In this document: positions 7,112-15,046 of the stretch, one piece after another
Layout of the letters: every line of letters starts with the position of its first letter
Position numbering within the stretch: the first letter of the stretch is position 1
From: an uncultured Bacteroides sp.
GTDB taxonomy: Bacteria; Bacteroidota; Bacteroidia; Bacteroidales; Bacteroidaceae
Reading direction: 5' to 3'
Assembly: GCF_905207245.1 (NCBI RefSeq)
Contig: NZ_CAJLKP010000057.1
Location: 1 to 39,041 of the forward strand
Length of the DNA: 39,041 nucleotides
The notes under the pieces: generated by a model
What the model was told of the DNA's origin: nothing
The model's input: the letters and a program-made list of their open reading frames with translations, nothing else
The model's database searches: none
Program-made: the position numbers and the translations under genes

Positions 7112-7618
7112 CTATCCCAGCGGGTCTTCTTCCAGTCCCCCTTCTCCGCTACCACCGGAAGAAGAACCGCCGCCGGTGGACGAGCTGCCATCTTCCGTCA
7201 CCAGTTCAAAGACAATATTGTTTGGCATTCCTTTGGTGGTGGCATTGCTGTCATTGGTCAGCCGCAAGGTATTTGCCACTTTGAAGCGGATGTTGACACG
7301 TTCAATATTCTTCACCGTACAATCCTTGGCCACTTCGGTGGCGCGGCATTTAAAGGTGGTGTGGAAAATTCCGAAACCGTCCAGACGGACACTGTTGCCG
7401 TCGGTCATGGTCTGGCGCATCTGGCGCACGATAGCTTTACCGACATGGATTACGTCCTCAGCCGACATCCCACCCAGAGCTTCAATATCCTGGGCAATGC
7501 GCTCAAGGTTAAAGATTTTGGCATCTTTCGACTTGCGTTTCAGGGTGTAGACCATGGGAGATTCTTTGTCACCGATTTTCTTGTGGCGCTTTGTGCGCAC
7601 TACTAAAGCATTTGACAT
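7112..7618 (-). CDS. HU-like DNA-binding protein with Ser/Gly tail
   Basis: The product is 168 residues. Residues about 22-125 resemble the Bacteroidetes HU/HIG-type DNA-binding domain (LERIAQDIEALGGMSAEDVI, then GNSVRLDGFGIFHTTFK). Residues from about 142 are a Ser/Gly/Glu-rich disordered tail ending LEEDPLG. It probably bends or coats DNA, perhaps as part of the adjacent replication-like module. A promoter box lies 51 bases upstream, so it can be expressed separately from the DUF4248 gene, which ends in its own terminator. Confidence 0.88.
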   Translation of the reverse strand: MSNALVVRTKRHKKIGDKESPMVYTLKRKSKDAKIFNLERIAQDIEALGGMSAEDVIHVGKAIVRQMRQTMTDGNSVRLDGFGIFHTTFKCRATEVAKDCTVKNIERVNIRFKVANTLRLTNDSNATTKGMPNNIVFELVTEDGSSSTGGGSSSGGSGEGGLEEDPLG

Positions 7619-7668
7619 GTTGAATAATGTTTTAATGGTTAATAATTAATTTCTCAACGTTGATGGCA

Positions 7669-7676
7669 CAAAGATA
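7669..7676 (-). promoter_or_regulatory. promoter -7 box of the HU-like gene
   Basis: On the minus strand TATCTTTG matches the Bacteroidetes -7 box and lies 51 bases before the start codon. No clear -33 box was seen at the usual distance. Confidence 0.6.
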
Positions 7677-7799
7677 CGGCGTGGGAGCGGGGCGGACGGA
7701 AGTTGAAGGAGGTTTGCAGAGGCTATGGAAGAATAGCAGGGAATAGGGGAGAATAACGGAAGATAACAAGGACTTGCCGGGAATCCGGTGACTGTGAAT

Positions 7800-7826
7800 A
7801 AAAAAAAGGGAACCCTAAGGTTCCCC
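7800..7826 (-). terminator. intrinsic terminator of the DUF4248 gene
   Basis: On the minus strand GGGAACC pairs with GGTTCCC around a four-base loop and runs into eight U residues. The stop codon of the DUF4248 gene lies in the hairpin, as with the amidase terminator. Confidence 0.85.
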
Positions 7827-8060
7827 AAAAACATTGACGATGAGTTGCACTTGCGCAGGCGTATAATGCCTGCTTGTACGTTTCATGCCCGTGTCCAGCA
7901 GGCGTTGCTCCAGTCCGGGGGCTGTGCGTATCCAGTCGTTGAACTGGTTGACCGCAGATTGTTGGCAAACTTCGTGAATGTAGCAAAGTGCCAATTCTCC
8001 TTTTCCGTAAGTACGTATCGGGAAGTGGGCGTCGAGGGTGGAATCATCTTCTATTTTCAT
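7815..8060 (-). CDS. DUF4248 family protein
   Basis: The product is 81 residues. FPIRTYGKGELALCYI near the start and YTPAQVQLIVNVFGEP at the end match the DUF4248 family, small Bacteroidetes proteins of unknown function usually found next to HU-like and primase genes. It has no membrane segment. A promoter box at 8100 lies 40 bases upstream and a terminator overlaps its stop, so it is probably its own short transcription unit. Confidence 0.85.
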   Translation of the reverse strand: MKIEDDSTLDAHFPIRTYGKGELALCYIHEVCQQSAVNQFNDWIRTAPGLEQRLLDTGMKRTSRHYTPAQVQLIVNVFGEP

Positions 8061-8099
8061 ATGTTAAAGTTTAGGTTGTTTACTGCTCTAAAGCATGTA

Positions 8100-8130
8100 C
8101 AAATATACTGATAATTAATCGAATAAACAA
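8100..8130 (-). promoter_or_regulatory. promoter of the DUF4248 gene
   Basis: On the minus strand TTG (8128-8130), a 20-base spacer and TATATTTG (8100-8107) match the Bacteroidetes consensus. The -33 part lies inside the end of the primase-helicase gene. Confidence 0.65.
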
Positions 8131-9929
8131 CTTTGTTTTGAAGTGTTTTTCAACCAATTTTCATTGTCGAATTTTGTATTTACCGGTCCCGGTTTATCTC
8201 CGTCCGGACCGTGAACAATGTCTTCCTCGCAAGGCCAGTAGCGGCCGTTCAAGCGATTGTAGACGAACTTGGCATTCGTATTAGCACTGCCCAGGTGCTT
8301 GAAACGAACTTTGTCGATGTAGACGGTGACGAGTTGCTTGGCATCGTCGCGGCTCACGCAGAGGCAGTAGTCGGACATATTGCCAAAGTTGGCCGAACCG
8401 TTGATGTCGTTCATCTCCACCCGGCGCAGTTCTCCGGTGGCGGTGTTGCGGTTCATCTTGCGCGGGTGCGCCACGAGAATGACCAGGCATTTATGTTGCG
8501 CGGCGAAGCGTCCCAGCTTGCCCAGTAGCGAGGTGATGTACATCAGTTCCGTCTGCCCCGGTTCCAATTGCTGGTCCAGGCGGTTCAGCGGGTCGATGAC
8601 GAGGATGCGCACTCCACGGCGGTATACCAGTTGGCGGGCTTTCTCCAGAATATGGTCGATGGTGCAGGCATCGGTGCCCGGCAAGATGTGCGTCACGTTG
8701 GCCGTCAGCCAGTTCACGGCGTGGTTGTACAGCTCTTCCGTCATGCCCGGACCGGGGCCAAATTGCAGTCCGGTCAACTTTTCAATCAGCTTGGCATGAT
8801 GGTAATTGACCGGCAAGTTTTCGGGGCTGAAGTAGGCTATCTTCCACTCATGGCGCAGGCAGAGACGCAGGACAAGTTCGTCGACGAATTCGGATTTGCC
8901 GTGTCCCGCCATTCCCGATATCACAACGTTCCGCCCGGTCTCGAAAGTGCAGTTCGCATCAAAGTTTTCCCAACCCGTATCGGCACCACGGCACAGCCCG
9001 TTTTCAAAAAGCGCACGCAGGTCTTCCCGGTAGTCCTCGGCAGTGAATACGCCTTCCAACGGGATTTCTTCGGCTTGCGCCAGAGTGATGAGAAGACTTT
9101 GAGCGCCATAAAGAATCAAATGTTCATTGGCGTCCTTGCATCCGGGACCGAAGTGAACCAGGCGGCAACGTTCCGCTCCCAGGCGGCGGACGAGTTCATG
9201 GCGCAGCGCTTGTCCGGCTCCGTCCTCGTCGGCAGCGATGTAAATCACTTTCTTGGGTTCGAAGTGCGTCTCCACGAACCTGTCCATCCACGTGAGGTTG
9301 CTCTGCGCACCGGCGGGCACGGAGATGACGTCTTTCCGCCCGGCAGTCATGAAGGCGCAGGCATCGAATTCGCCTTCGGTGATGATGCACTCCGGGGTGT
9401 CGGCAATGGCGTCGATGTTGTAGGGGATGAGTTCGGCGCCGGTCACCATCCTGAAGTGTTTCAGTGCGCTGCGGTATTTGGTGTTGATGAGTACACCGTT
9501 CTCGAAGTAATTGAAGCAGAGGCAATTCTCCGTTTCGTTGCTGCCTGGCAGTTTGATGCATTCTTCGGTGATGCGCAGTTCGGCGAGCAGGCTCTGGGCG
9601 AGGCAGCGTTTTTGCGTCCAGTATTTTTCCAGTTTCTCGCTAAGTTTTGCCTTTGCAGGGTCGAAGGTGGGGCGGCGGAAGTGTGAGGGCAGTTGGCTGG
9701 CTTTCCGGCGTTGCTCCCGGCGTTGTTGGCGTTGGCGTTCTTCGGCATCGTCGGGCACGTAGAGTTTGTAGCCGCAGTGATGGCAGTAACAAAGTCCTTC
9801 GCTCAGGTTGACGGAGAGCGATTTGTCTCCTTTGTGTCCGCGGGTGCCGTTGCACTGGGGGCAGATGGTTTTGATATTGCCGCTGTTGCGGCCTTTGGTG
9901 TCTATTCCGTACTGGTGAAAATTTCTCAT
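8115..9929 (-). CDS. primase-helicase, Twinkle / T7 gp4 type
   Basis: The product is 604 residues. A zinc ribbon (Cys23, Cys26, Cys49, Cys52) is followed by a Toprim domain (EGEFDACAF with Glu185, then Asp233 and Asp235) and a DnaB-like RecA helicase domain with Walker A GMAGHGKS (338-345) and Walker B RILVIDPLN. The acidic Toprim residues are kept, so primase activity is plausible. The helicase would unwind DNA ahead of a fork. The gene is 174 bases downstream of the DUF4373 gene, and the gap is filled with the 22-bp repeat array, so protein and candidate origin are adjacent. No integration or conjugation gene was recognised with it. Confidence 0.92.
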   Translation of the reverse strand: MRNFHQYGIDTKGRNSGNIKTICPQCNGTRGHKGDKSLSVNLSEGLCYCHHCGYKLYVPDDAEERQRQQRREQRRKASQLPSHFRRPTFDPAKAKLSEKLEKYWTQKRCLAQSLLAELRITEECIKLPGSNETENCLCFNYFENGVLINTKYRSALKHFRMVTGAELIPYNIDAIADTPECIITEGEFDACAFMTAGRKDVISVPAGAQSNLTWMDRFVETHFEPKKVIYIAADEDGAGQALRHELVRRLGAERCRLVHFGPGCKDANEHLILYGAQSLLITLAQAEEIPLEGVFTAEDYREDLRALFENGLCRGADTGWENFDANCTFETGRNVVISGMAGHGKSEFVDELVLRLCLRHEWKIAYFSPENLPVNYHHAKLIEKLTGLQFGPGPGMTEELYNHAVNWLTANVTHILPGTDACTIDHILEKARQLVYRRGVRILVIDPLNRLDQQLEPGQTELMYITSLLGKLGRFAAQHKCLVILVAHPRKMNRNTATGELRRVEMNDINGSANFGNMSDYCLCVSRDDAKQLVTVYIDKVRFKHLGSANTNAKFVYNRLNGRYWPCEEDIVHGPDGDKPGPVNTKFDNENWLKNTSKQSCLFD

Positions 9930-9973
9930 TGTTCGTTGGGTTGTTTTAAGTTCATTTTTTTAATCGTTTGCTA

Positions 9974-10149
9974 ATGCCACACTTCAACGTCCGCGATGCC
10001 ACATTTCGCGGGTGCCGATGCCACACTTGGATGACCACGAAGTGTGGCATCGGTCTTGCTGAAGTGTGGCATTGGAGGCGTTCAGGTGTGGAGTTTACCC
10101 CGCTCAAGTGTGGCGTTTGGGGGACTTAGGTGTGGAGTTCGGCGAGCTC
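9974..10149. repeat. 22-bp iteron-like array, candidate replication origin
   Basis: Eight 11-base cores lie at an exact 22-base period, starting at 9974, 9996, 10018, 10040, 10062, 10084, 10106 and 10128. The first three read ATGCCACACTT or one change from it; the last five read AAGTGTGGCAT or variants such as AGGTGTGGAGT. Cores three and four form a perfect inverted repeat about 10034. The 11-base spacers are not conserved. The last two units lie inside the 3' end of the DUF4373 gene. Plasmid iterons have this size and spacing near initiator genes, so an origin or initiator-binding site is the leading reading. Confidence 0.75.
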
Positions 10150-11153
10150 CACGAGTGCGTTGCTTCGTTCCAGAAAGCAGTCGCGTCCGGTCGGGGCGGG
10201 GCGTCGTCGGGGATGGGGCAGCCCAGATAGCTGCGTTTGCCGTTGACGAGCTGTTCGTAGCGGTGAGGGTCGGGTGGGGCGGCGGACTGCTGCTTGGCGT
10301 CGAGGGCAAGCAATGCTGCACGCAGGGCTTGCGAGGTTTGTGCAGTCTTTGTGTAGTTGACGAAATAGCGGCGTGCATCGCTCTGCGTCAGCAGGTTGTG
10401 CCATTTGTCGTAGATTTCGATATGCTGTTTGAAGCAGCCTACAGCCTCCTTGATGTGGCGCATCAGCAGTGTTCCGTAGTCACTTTGCATGCAGACCGCT
10501 TCCAACCAGGGTGTTCTTTCCGCCAGTTCGTCCACCAACTCTTGCCAGGGACGTATGGGTTGCAACGTGGGTTGCGGACGACCGGAACCGTCGCAGACGG
10601 TCAGCGAATCGTGGCGGACGATTGGAAAATTAGCATCATCACCAGCAGCAGTTTCTTTTTCTTTTGCTGATGATGTTATTATATCTTTTATATTCTCTTT
10701 AAATGAATCAAGTGCCTGTTTTGCAGATTCGTTGTTTTCCAGTGATTTAGCGGCTTTTTCGAGTTGATTTTCTGCATCATTTCCGGACGTTTTTTGCTGT
10801 TTTTCGTCATTTTTTGGCTTGGAATCGGTAGATTTTCCGTCATTTTCCGCCGCTTTTTTCTCTCTCTTTTTCACAGGATTCAGTTCTTCGGCGGAGAAAT
10901 ATCCGTTCTCTTCGAGTTTGAAAAGTTGGTATTCCAGAATGATTTTTGTAAGGTAGGCAAAGGATATTTTCTTGCTGCTACAGAAAGGGCGCAAATATTC
11001 CAGTTGCGCTCTGGGTTCGGGCAGCAGTGCCAGTTTTTCAATAATAATCCAGTAAGCGCCGAGGCCTTTCAAACCCTCTTCTTCGGTCAGGTTCCGCATT
11101 CGGGGATCATTCATGGCCATAAGCGAATGCTGTAGATAAAAGTTTCTTTTCAT
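10104..11153 (-). CDS. DUF4373 protein, replication-initiator-like
   Basis: The product is 349 residues from the ATG at 11153 (MKRNFYLQHSLMAMN), with AAAGGTG upstream as ribosome site; an in-frame start at 11288 adds 45 implausible residues. Residues 1-90 match DUF4373 (Lin1244/Lin1753 type), found in phage and plasmid replication proteins of Firmicutes and Bacteroidetes. Residues about 115-200 are a Lys/Glu/Asn-rich linker. The C-terminal part (210-345) is not recognised. The last codons (NSTPKSPKRHT) are made from the iteron-like repeats. It may bind the array, by analogy with iteron initiators; this is inference. Confidence 0.8.
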   Translation of the reverse strand: MKRNFYLQHSLMAMNDPRMRNLTEEEGLKGLGAYWIIIEKLALLPEPRAQLEYLRPFCSSKKISFAYLTKIILEYQLFKLEENGYFSAEELNPVKKREKKAAENDGKSTDSKPKNDEKQQKTSGNDAENQLEKAAKSLENNESAKQALDSFKENIKDIITSSAKEKETAAGDDANFPIVRHDSLTVCDGSGRPQPTLQPIRPWQELVDELAERTPWLEAVCMQSDYGTLLMRHIKEAVGCFKQHIEIYDKWHNLLTQSDARRYFVNYTKTAQTSQALRAALLALDAKQQSAAPPDPHRYEQLVNGKRSYLGCPIPDDAPPRPDATAFWNEATHSWSSPNSTPKSPKRHT

Positions 11154-11339
11154 TTTTACACCTTTGATTAGATTAAATATTATGGAAAAATTCTTGCGTA
11201 AAGCGGGGTTGCTTGTGGCGGCGACGGCGTTTTTTCGTAGGGTTTTCCTTTTTTGACGGTGCGAAGATAAGCATTCGATAATCCCCAATATGCCAATTTA
11301 GGTACGGTGTTTCTCTGATTTTTGTATTGATACATAGCA

Positions 11340-11373
11340 AAGTACGTTTTCTGAACAGTCAAAAAACGTACTT
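11340..11373 (-). terminator. hairpin downstream of the 11387 reading frame
   Basis: AAGTACGTTTT (11340-11350) pairs with AAAACGTACTT (11363-11373) around a 12-base loop. It would lie just after the small minus-strand gene ending at 11387, but the U-tract is weak. It could instead be an operator for the DUF4373 gene. Confidence 0.5.
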
Positions 11374-11386
11374 CTGCTAAATGATG

Positions 11387-11665
11387 TTAATGAGAGCTGT
11401 TTTTTTTCTTTTTCTTATTTTTCAGAGCTTTTTCTATTCTTTTGATCATATTCTTAATGGGATCTAACTCCTTGAATTCCCGAAAACTGGCGTCATTGTC
11501 TCTTTTGTATAAAGTCTTGAGAACTTTTTTAAAGATTTGGGTTAAAACTAATCTTTGGTCTGTGTGTGTGGTTACGCCATCGAATGTCCATGGTTTACTG
11601 TCTTCAACCTGGATGGTAAGTTTGAATTTTTTTCCATAATAATCATTTTTTTTTGAACGCGGCAA
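11387..11665 (-). CDS. small basic hypothetical protein (doubtful start)
   Basis: The frame gives 92 residues, basic, with a Lys-rich C-terminus (KNKKKKKNSSH). I recognise no domain. The only in-frame start is a TTG at 11665 that lies inside a promoter-like TACCTTTG box (11663-11670, minus), which argues against it. The segment FKLTIQVEDSKPWTFDGV has a plausible protein composition, and a hairpin follows the stop. It may be a small regulator or a remnant between the replication module and the polysaccharide genes. Confidence 0.35.
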   Translation of the reverse strand: MPRSKKNDYYGKKFKLTIQVEDSKPWTFDGVTTHTDQRLVLTQIFKKVLKTLYKRDNDASFREFKELDPIKNMIKRIEKALKNKKKKKNSSH

Positions 11666-11740
11666 AGGTAGTGTTTGTCAGTCGGTATATTCCAACTTTT
11701 GGATGTTTTTTAATGACATTCATTCGCTATAAGTTTAGAA

Positions 11741-11760
11741 ATACCTTTAGAATAAGGTAT
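11741..11760. promoter_or_regulatory. operator-like palindrome
   Basis: ATACCTT and AAGGTAT are mirrored around six bases, just upstream of the promoter box at 11777. The placement would overlap the -33 region, so a regulator bound here could control the glycosyltransferase genes. Confidence 0.4.
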
Positions 11761-11776
11761 ATTCGAGAAGAAATCT

Positions 11777-11784
11777 TATATTTG
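11777..11784 (+). promoter_or_regulatory. promoter -7 box of the first glycosyltransferase gene
   Basis: TATATTTG matches the Bacteroidetes -7 box and lies 40 bases before the start codon at 11825. No clear TTTG was seen at -33. It would drive the three rightward glycosyltransferase genes. Confidence 0.6.
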
Positions 11785-11824
11785 TACTCATATCTCAAAA
11801 AAACAGAATAGGAGGGTTATATTT

Positions 11825-12985
11825 ATGAAATTGGTATATTGTATTCCCACGTTGTACATTTCCGGTGGCATGGAACGCGTTTTAACACTGAAAGCAAATT
11901 ATTTAGCAACGTTGCCAGGATATGAAATTACTATTGTTATTACGGATGGTGGGGACAAGAAGCCCTATTTCCCTTTGAATCCTTCCATAAAAGTTAAGCA
12001 GTTAGATATAAATTTTGAAGAAATGTATCGTTATCCATTCTGGAGACGTTTTGGATTGTATAGGAAAAAACAGAATCTATATAAGCAACGGTTGGAAGCT
12101 TTTTTAAAAGAATACAAACCAGATATCACAATTTCTATGCTGCGACGTGAAATCAATTTCCTGAATTCCCTGACAGACGGTAGTATTAAGGTGGGCGAAT
12201 TGCATATTTGTAAGTTACATTATAGAAAGGTTCCTAAAAATTATCTACCAAGGTGGATTGGTAAATGGGTGGAAAATTACTGGATTGCACAGTTGGTTAA
12301 TGAATTGCGCAAACTTTCTGCTTTTGTTGTGTTGACAGAAGAAGATAAACAAATGTGGACTGAAGTGAAGAATGTGTGCAATATTCCTAATCCTGTACCT
12401 TTTTTGCCACAAGTAAAATCTACCTGCGAGGCAAAGCGTGTGATTGCTGTCGGACGCTATTTTGAGCAGAAAGGTTTTGATTTATTGATTCCGGCTTGGG
12501 AAAAAGTGGTCAAAATCCATCCCGATTGGGTGTTGAGTATTTATGGAGATGGTGCGATGCGTCCTCTGCTTCAGAATATGGTGGATGAACGTTGCCTGAC
12601 CAATCAATGTGTGTTGGAAGAACCAGTTTCCAATATAGAAGAAAAAATGCAGGAAAGTTCTATCCTTGTATGTAGTTCCCGCTTTGAGGGCTGGGGGATG
12701 ATTTTAGTTGAAGCTATGGCTTGCGGAGTACCTGTAGTGTCGTTTGCCTGTCCTTGCGGACCACGTGATATAATCTCGGATGGGGTTGACGGTCTTTTAG
12801 TAGAGAAGGAAAATATAGATGAACTTGCTGAAAAAATTTGCTATTTGATTGAGCATGAGGATGAGCGTAAGCGGATGGGGCAGGAGGCTGCAAAATCTGT
12901 TCAACGTTATCGTATGGATGCTGTTGGGAACCAATGGCACGATTTATTTGAGAAATTAGTGAATGAGAAAAAAAACGAAAAGTAG
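11825..12985 (+). CDS. glycosyltransferase, GT4 family
   Basis: The product is 386 residues with a GT-B fold. The N-terminal part opens MKLVYCIPTLYISGGMERVL, and the C-terminal Glycos_transf_1 part starts near residue 205 (VIAVGRYFEQKGFD), with the EX7E signature in SSRFEGWGMILVEAMACGVP. It should transfer a sugar from a nucleotide donor to a lipid-linked intermediate in the cytoplasm. AGGAGG lies nine bases before the ATG. It is closely similar in layout and motifs to the GT4 at 13904, which suggests duplication. Donor and acceptor cannot be read from the sequence. Confidence 0.92.
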   Translation: MKLVYCIPTLYISGGMERVLTLKANYLATLPGYEITIVITDGGDKKPYFPLNPSIKVKQLDINFEEMYRYPFWRRFGLYRKKQNLYKQRLEAFLKEYKPDITISMLRREINFLNSLTDGSIKVGELHICKLHYRKVPKNYLPRWIGKWVENYWIAQLVNELRKLSAFVVLTEEDKQMWTEVKNVCNIPNPVPFLPQVKSTCEAKRVIAVGRYFEQKGFDLLIPAWEKVVKIHPDWVLSIYGDGAMRPLLQNMVDERCLTNQCVLEEPVSNIEEKMQESSILVCSSRFEGWGMILVEAMACGVPVVSFACPCGPRDIISDGVDGLLVEKENIDELAEKICYLIEHEDERKRMGQEAAKSVQRYRMDAVGNQWHDLFEKLVNEKKNEK

Positions 12986-13009
12986 TAATTTTATAAGAAA
13001 AACAGGAGT

Positions 13010-13888
13010 ATGGGAATGTGGTATAAACCTTATCTGGCAATTTTTGATAAGGAGTGGACGGATGTTTTGGCAGGCATCAAAGATGAAATTAGAGAAAAGG
13101 TGTCACACTTTTATCCGGCAGAACCGTTAGTGTCCATTGTACTTATTGCGCATAATGAGGAAAAGCATATTGCTGCTTGCCTATGGTCACTGTGTAACAA
13201 TGTCTGCCATTTTCCGGCAGAGATTATTGTAGTAGATAATATGTCTACAGATCATACCGTTGAAGTACTCTCTGATTTGGGTGTGACTTATTTTGAGGAG
13301 CAACGAAAAAGTCCGGGTTTCGCCCGGGCTTGCGGGCTCAAGCATGCCCGTGGTAAATATCATCTGTGTATAGATTCTGATACTTTATACCCGCCGCATT
13401 ATGTTGATACGCATATCAGGCAGTTGCAGCGAAAAGATGTTGTTTGTACTTATTCTTTATGGAGTTTCTTACCGGATGAAAACCATTCATTCTGGGGGCT
13501 CTTGGGTTACGAATTTCTGAGAGATATCTATCTGAATATTCAGAATATCAAACGTCCGGAAAAGAATGTGCGTGGTATGGTTTTGGCTTTTCATACGGAG
13601 CCTGCTCGTGAAGTAGGATTTCGCACCAATATAATTCGTGGTGAAGATGGCATGATGGCATTAGGCTTGAAGAAATATGGTAAACTTGTATTTATTAGGA
13701 GTAGGAAAGCAAGAGCGGTGACTTGTAATAGTACGCTTGATGGCAAAGGTTCTCTTTGGCAGAATTTTTTATTTCGCCTGAGAAAAAGCACCAAGGAATT
13801 TGCGGGCTTGTTTCATGCGCAGGAACATTATGCAGACACTCCATCTAACATGACTGAACAAGATAATCAGCAATCAAATCAAAAATAA
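13010..13888 (+). CDS. glycosyltransferase, GT2 family
   Basis: The product is 292 residues with a GT-A fold: VSIVLIAHNEEKHIAACLWS near residue 43, VVDNMSTDHTVEVL, and the metal-binding DSD in LCIDSDTLYP. The gene lies 24 bases after the GT4 gene and 15 bases before the next, so the three are one unit. An ATG at 13016 has better spacing from the GGAG site than the one at 13010, so the protein may be two residues shorter. It adds one sugar to the repeat unit; which one is unknown. Confidence 0.9.
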   Translation: MGMWYKPYLAIFDKEWTDVLAGIKDEIREKVSHFYPAEPLVSIVLIAHNEEKHIAACLWSLCNNVCHFPAEIIVVDNMSTDHTVEVLSDLGVTYFEEQRKSPGFARACGLKHARGKYHLCIDSDTLYPPHYVDTHIRQLQRKDVVCTYSLWSFLPDENHSFWGLLGYEFLRDIYLNIQNIKRPEKNVRGMVLAFHTEPAREVGFRTNIIRGEDGMMALGLKKYGKLVFIRSRKARAVTCNSTLDGKGSLWQNFLFRLRKSTKEFAGLFHAQEHYADTPSNMTEQDNQQSNQK

Positions 13889-13903
13889 AAAGAAAAAGTG
13901 GGT

Positions 13904-15046
13904 ATGAAAATTGTCTATGTGTTTCCTGCTTTGAATACTGTGGGAGGAGCTGACCGGGTTATTACTGAAAAAGTTAACTATTTTGCAGAGAATTTTGGTT
14001 ATGAAATGTATGTAGTAACTGCACATCAGAATAATGCCCCCTTATTCTTTCCGTTATCTTCCAAAGTAAAGCATATTGATTTGGATGTGAATTTCCATCA
14101 ACAATATGGACTACCCATATGGAAGCGTGTATTTATTTATTTTAAGTTATTGCATCAGTATAAGCGAAAGCTAAAAAAGCTATTGTTTACTATTCATCCG
14201 GATTTTACTATTACAACTATTAGCCGTGATATTGATTTTCTTTGCTCAATACATGATGGAAGCAAGAAAATAGCAGAGGCGCATGTTGCTAAACCATTTA
14301 TCCGTAATTTACATAGAATGGCAAATGAAGGACTCGTATATAAAATGATAGGTAAAATTTGGACTTATAAACTGGAACGGACCATAAGAAACTTTGATGC
14401 ATTGGTTGTGTTGACTGAATATGATTCGGAAAGTTGGAAAAGAATAAAAAAAGCTGTTGTGATACCCAATTCTATGCCTTTCTATCCCCCGGTAGGCAGT
14501 ACTTGCACGTCGAAGAAGATTATTAGTGTAGGCCGTTATGATGAGCAGAAAGGCTATGATATGCTGATTGATGCGTGGGAAATTGTACATCAGACTTATC
14601 CGGATTGGAATTTATACATTTATGGTAACGGTGCTCTGCAAAAGAACTTTGAAAATCGTATTAAACAGAAACAGCTTGGACAAAGCCTGTTTTTATGTGC
14701 TCCGGTGAAAGATATTGAACAGAAATATCTGGAAAGTTCCATGTATGTCATGAGTTCGCGTTTTGAGGGATTTGGTATGGTATTGATAGAAGCAATGGCT
14801 TGCGGGCTTCCATGTGTTTCGTTTGATTGTCCGCATGGGCCATCGGATATCATTAAAGATGAGGTGGATGGTTTGTTGGTTGAAAACGGGAATGTACAGT
14901 TGTTGTCACAAAAAATAGGTCGTCTGATTCAAGATGATGCTCTGAGGCAACAAATGGGAGCTTGCGCAAGAAAAAATGTCCTGCGCTACTCTAAAGAGAA
15001 CATCATGTGGCAGTGGAAAGATTTGTTCGAACGGTTGCGGTCTTAG
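13904..15046 (+). CDS. glycosyltransferase, GT4 family
   Basis: The product is 380 residues from the ATG at 13904 (MKIVYVFPALNTVGGADRVI). A GTG six bases earlier is also possible. It is a GT-B enzyme: ISVGRYDEQKGYDMLIDAWE marks the donor domain, and SSRFEGFGMVLIEAMACGLP is the EX7E signature. It parallels the 11825 enzyme along its length, so the two are probably paralogues that add similar sugars. Its TAG stop overlaps the TAA stop of the convergent phosphoethanolamine-transferase-like gene by four bases, leaving no room for a terminator between them. Confidence 0.92.
   Translation: MKIVYVFPALNTVGGADRVITEKVNYFAENFGYEMYVVTAHQNNAPLFFPLSSKVKHIDLDVNFHQQYGLPIWKRVFIYFKLLHQYKRKLKKLLFTIHPDFTITTISRDIDFLCSIHDGSKKIAEAHVAKPFIRNLHRMANEGLVYKMIGKIWTYKLERTIRNFDALVVLTEYDSESWKRIKKAVVIPNSMPFYPPVGSTCTSKKIISVGRYDEQKGYDMLIDAWEIVHQTYPDWNLYIYGNGALQKNFENRIKQKQLGQSLFLCAPVKDIEQKYLESSMYVMSSRFEGFGMVLIEAMACGLPCVSFDCPHGPSDIIKDEVDGLLVENGNVQLLSQKIGRLIQDDALRQQMGACARKNVLRYSKENIMWQWKDLFERLRS

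Noticed and set aside
8568..9686. Long plus-strand open frame of 372 codons
   Set aside because: It is antisense to the primase-helicase with its zinc, Toprim and Walker motifs, and has no domain of its own.
9974..10149. CRISPR array
   Set aside because: Cores and spacers are only 11 bases each, the orientation flips midway, and no cas gene is present, so it is not a CRISPR.
6449..11153. Amidase module as part of the Mu-like prophage
   Set aside because: It lies outside the repressor end of the prophage, ends in its own terminator, and contains a separate replication system.
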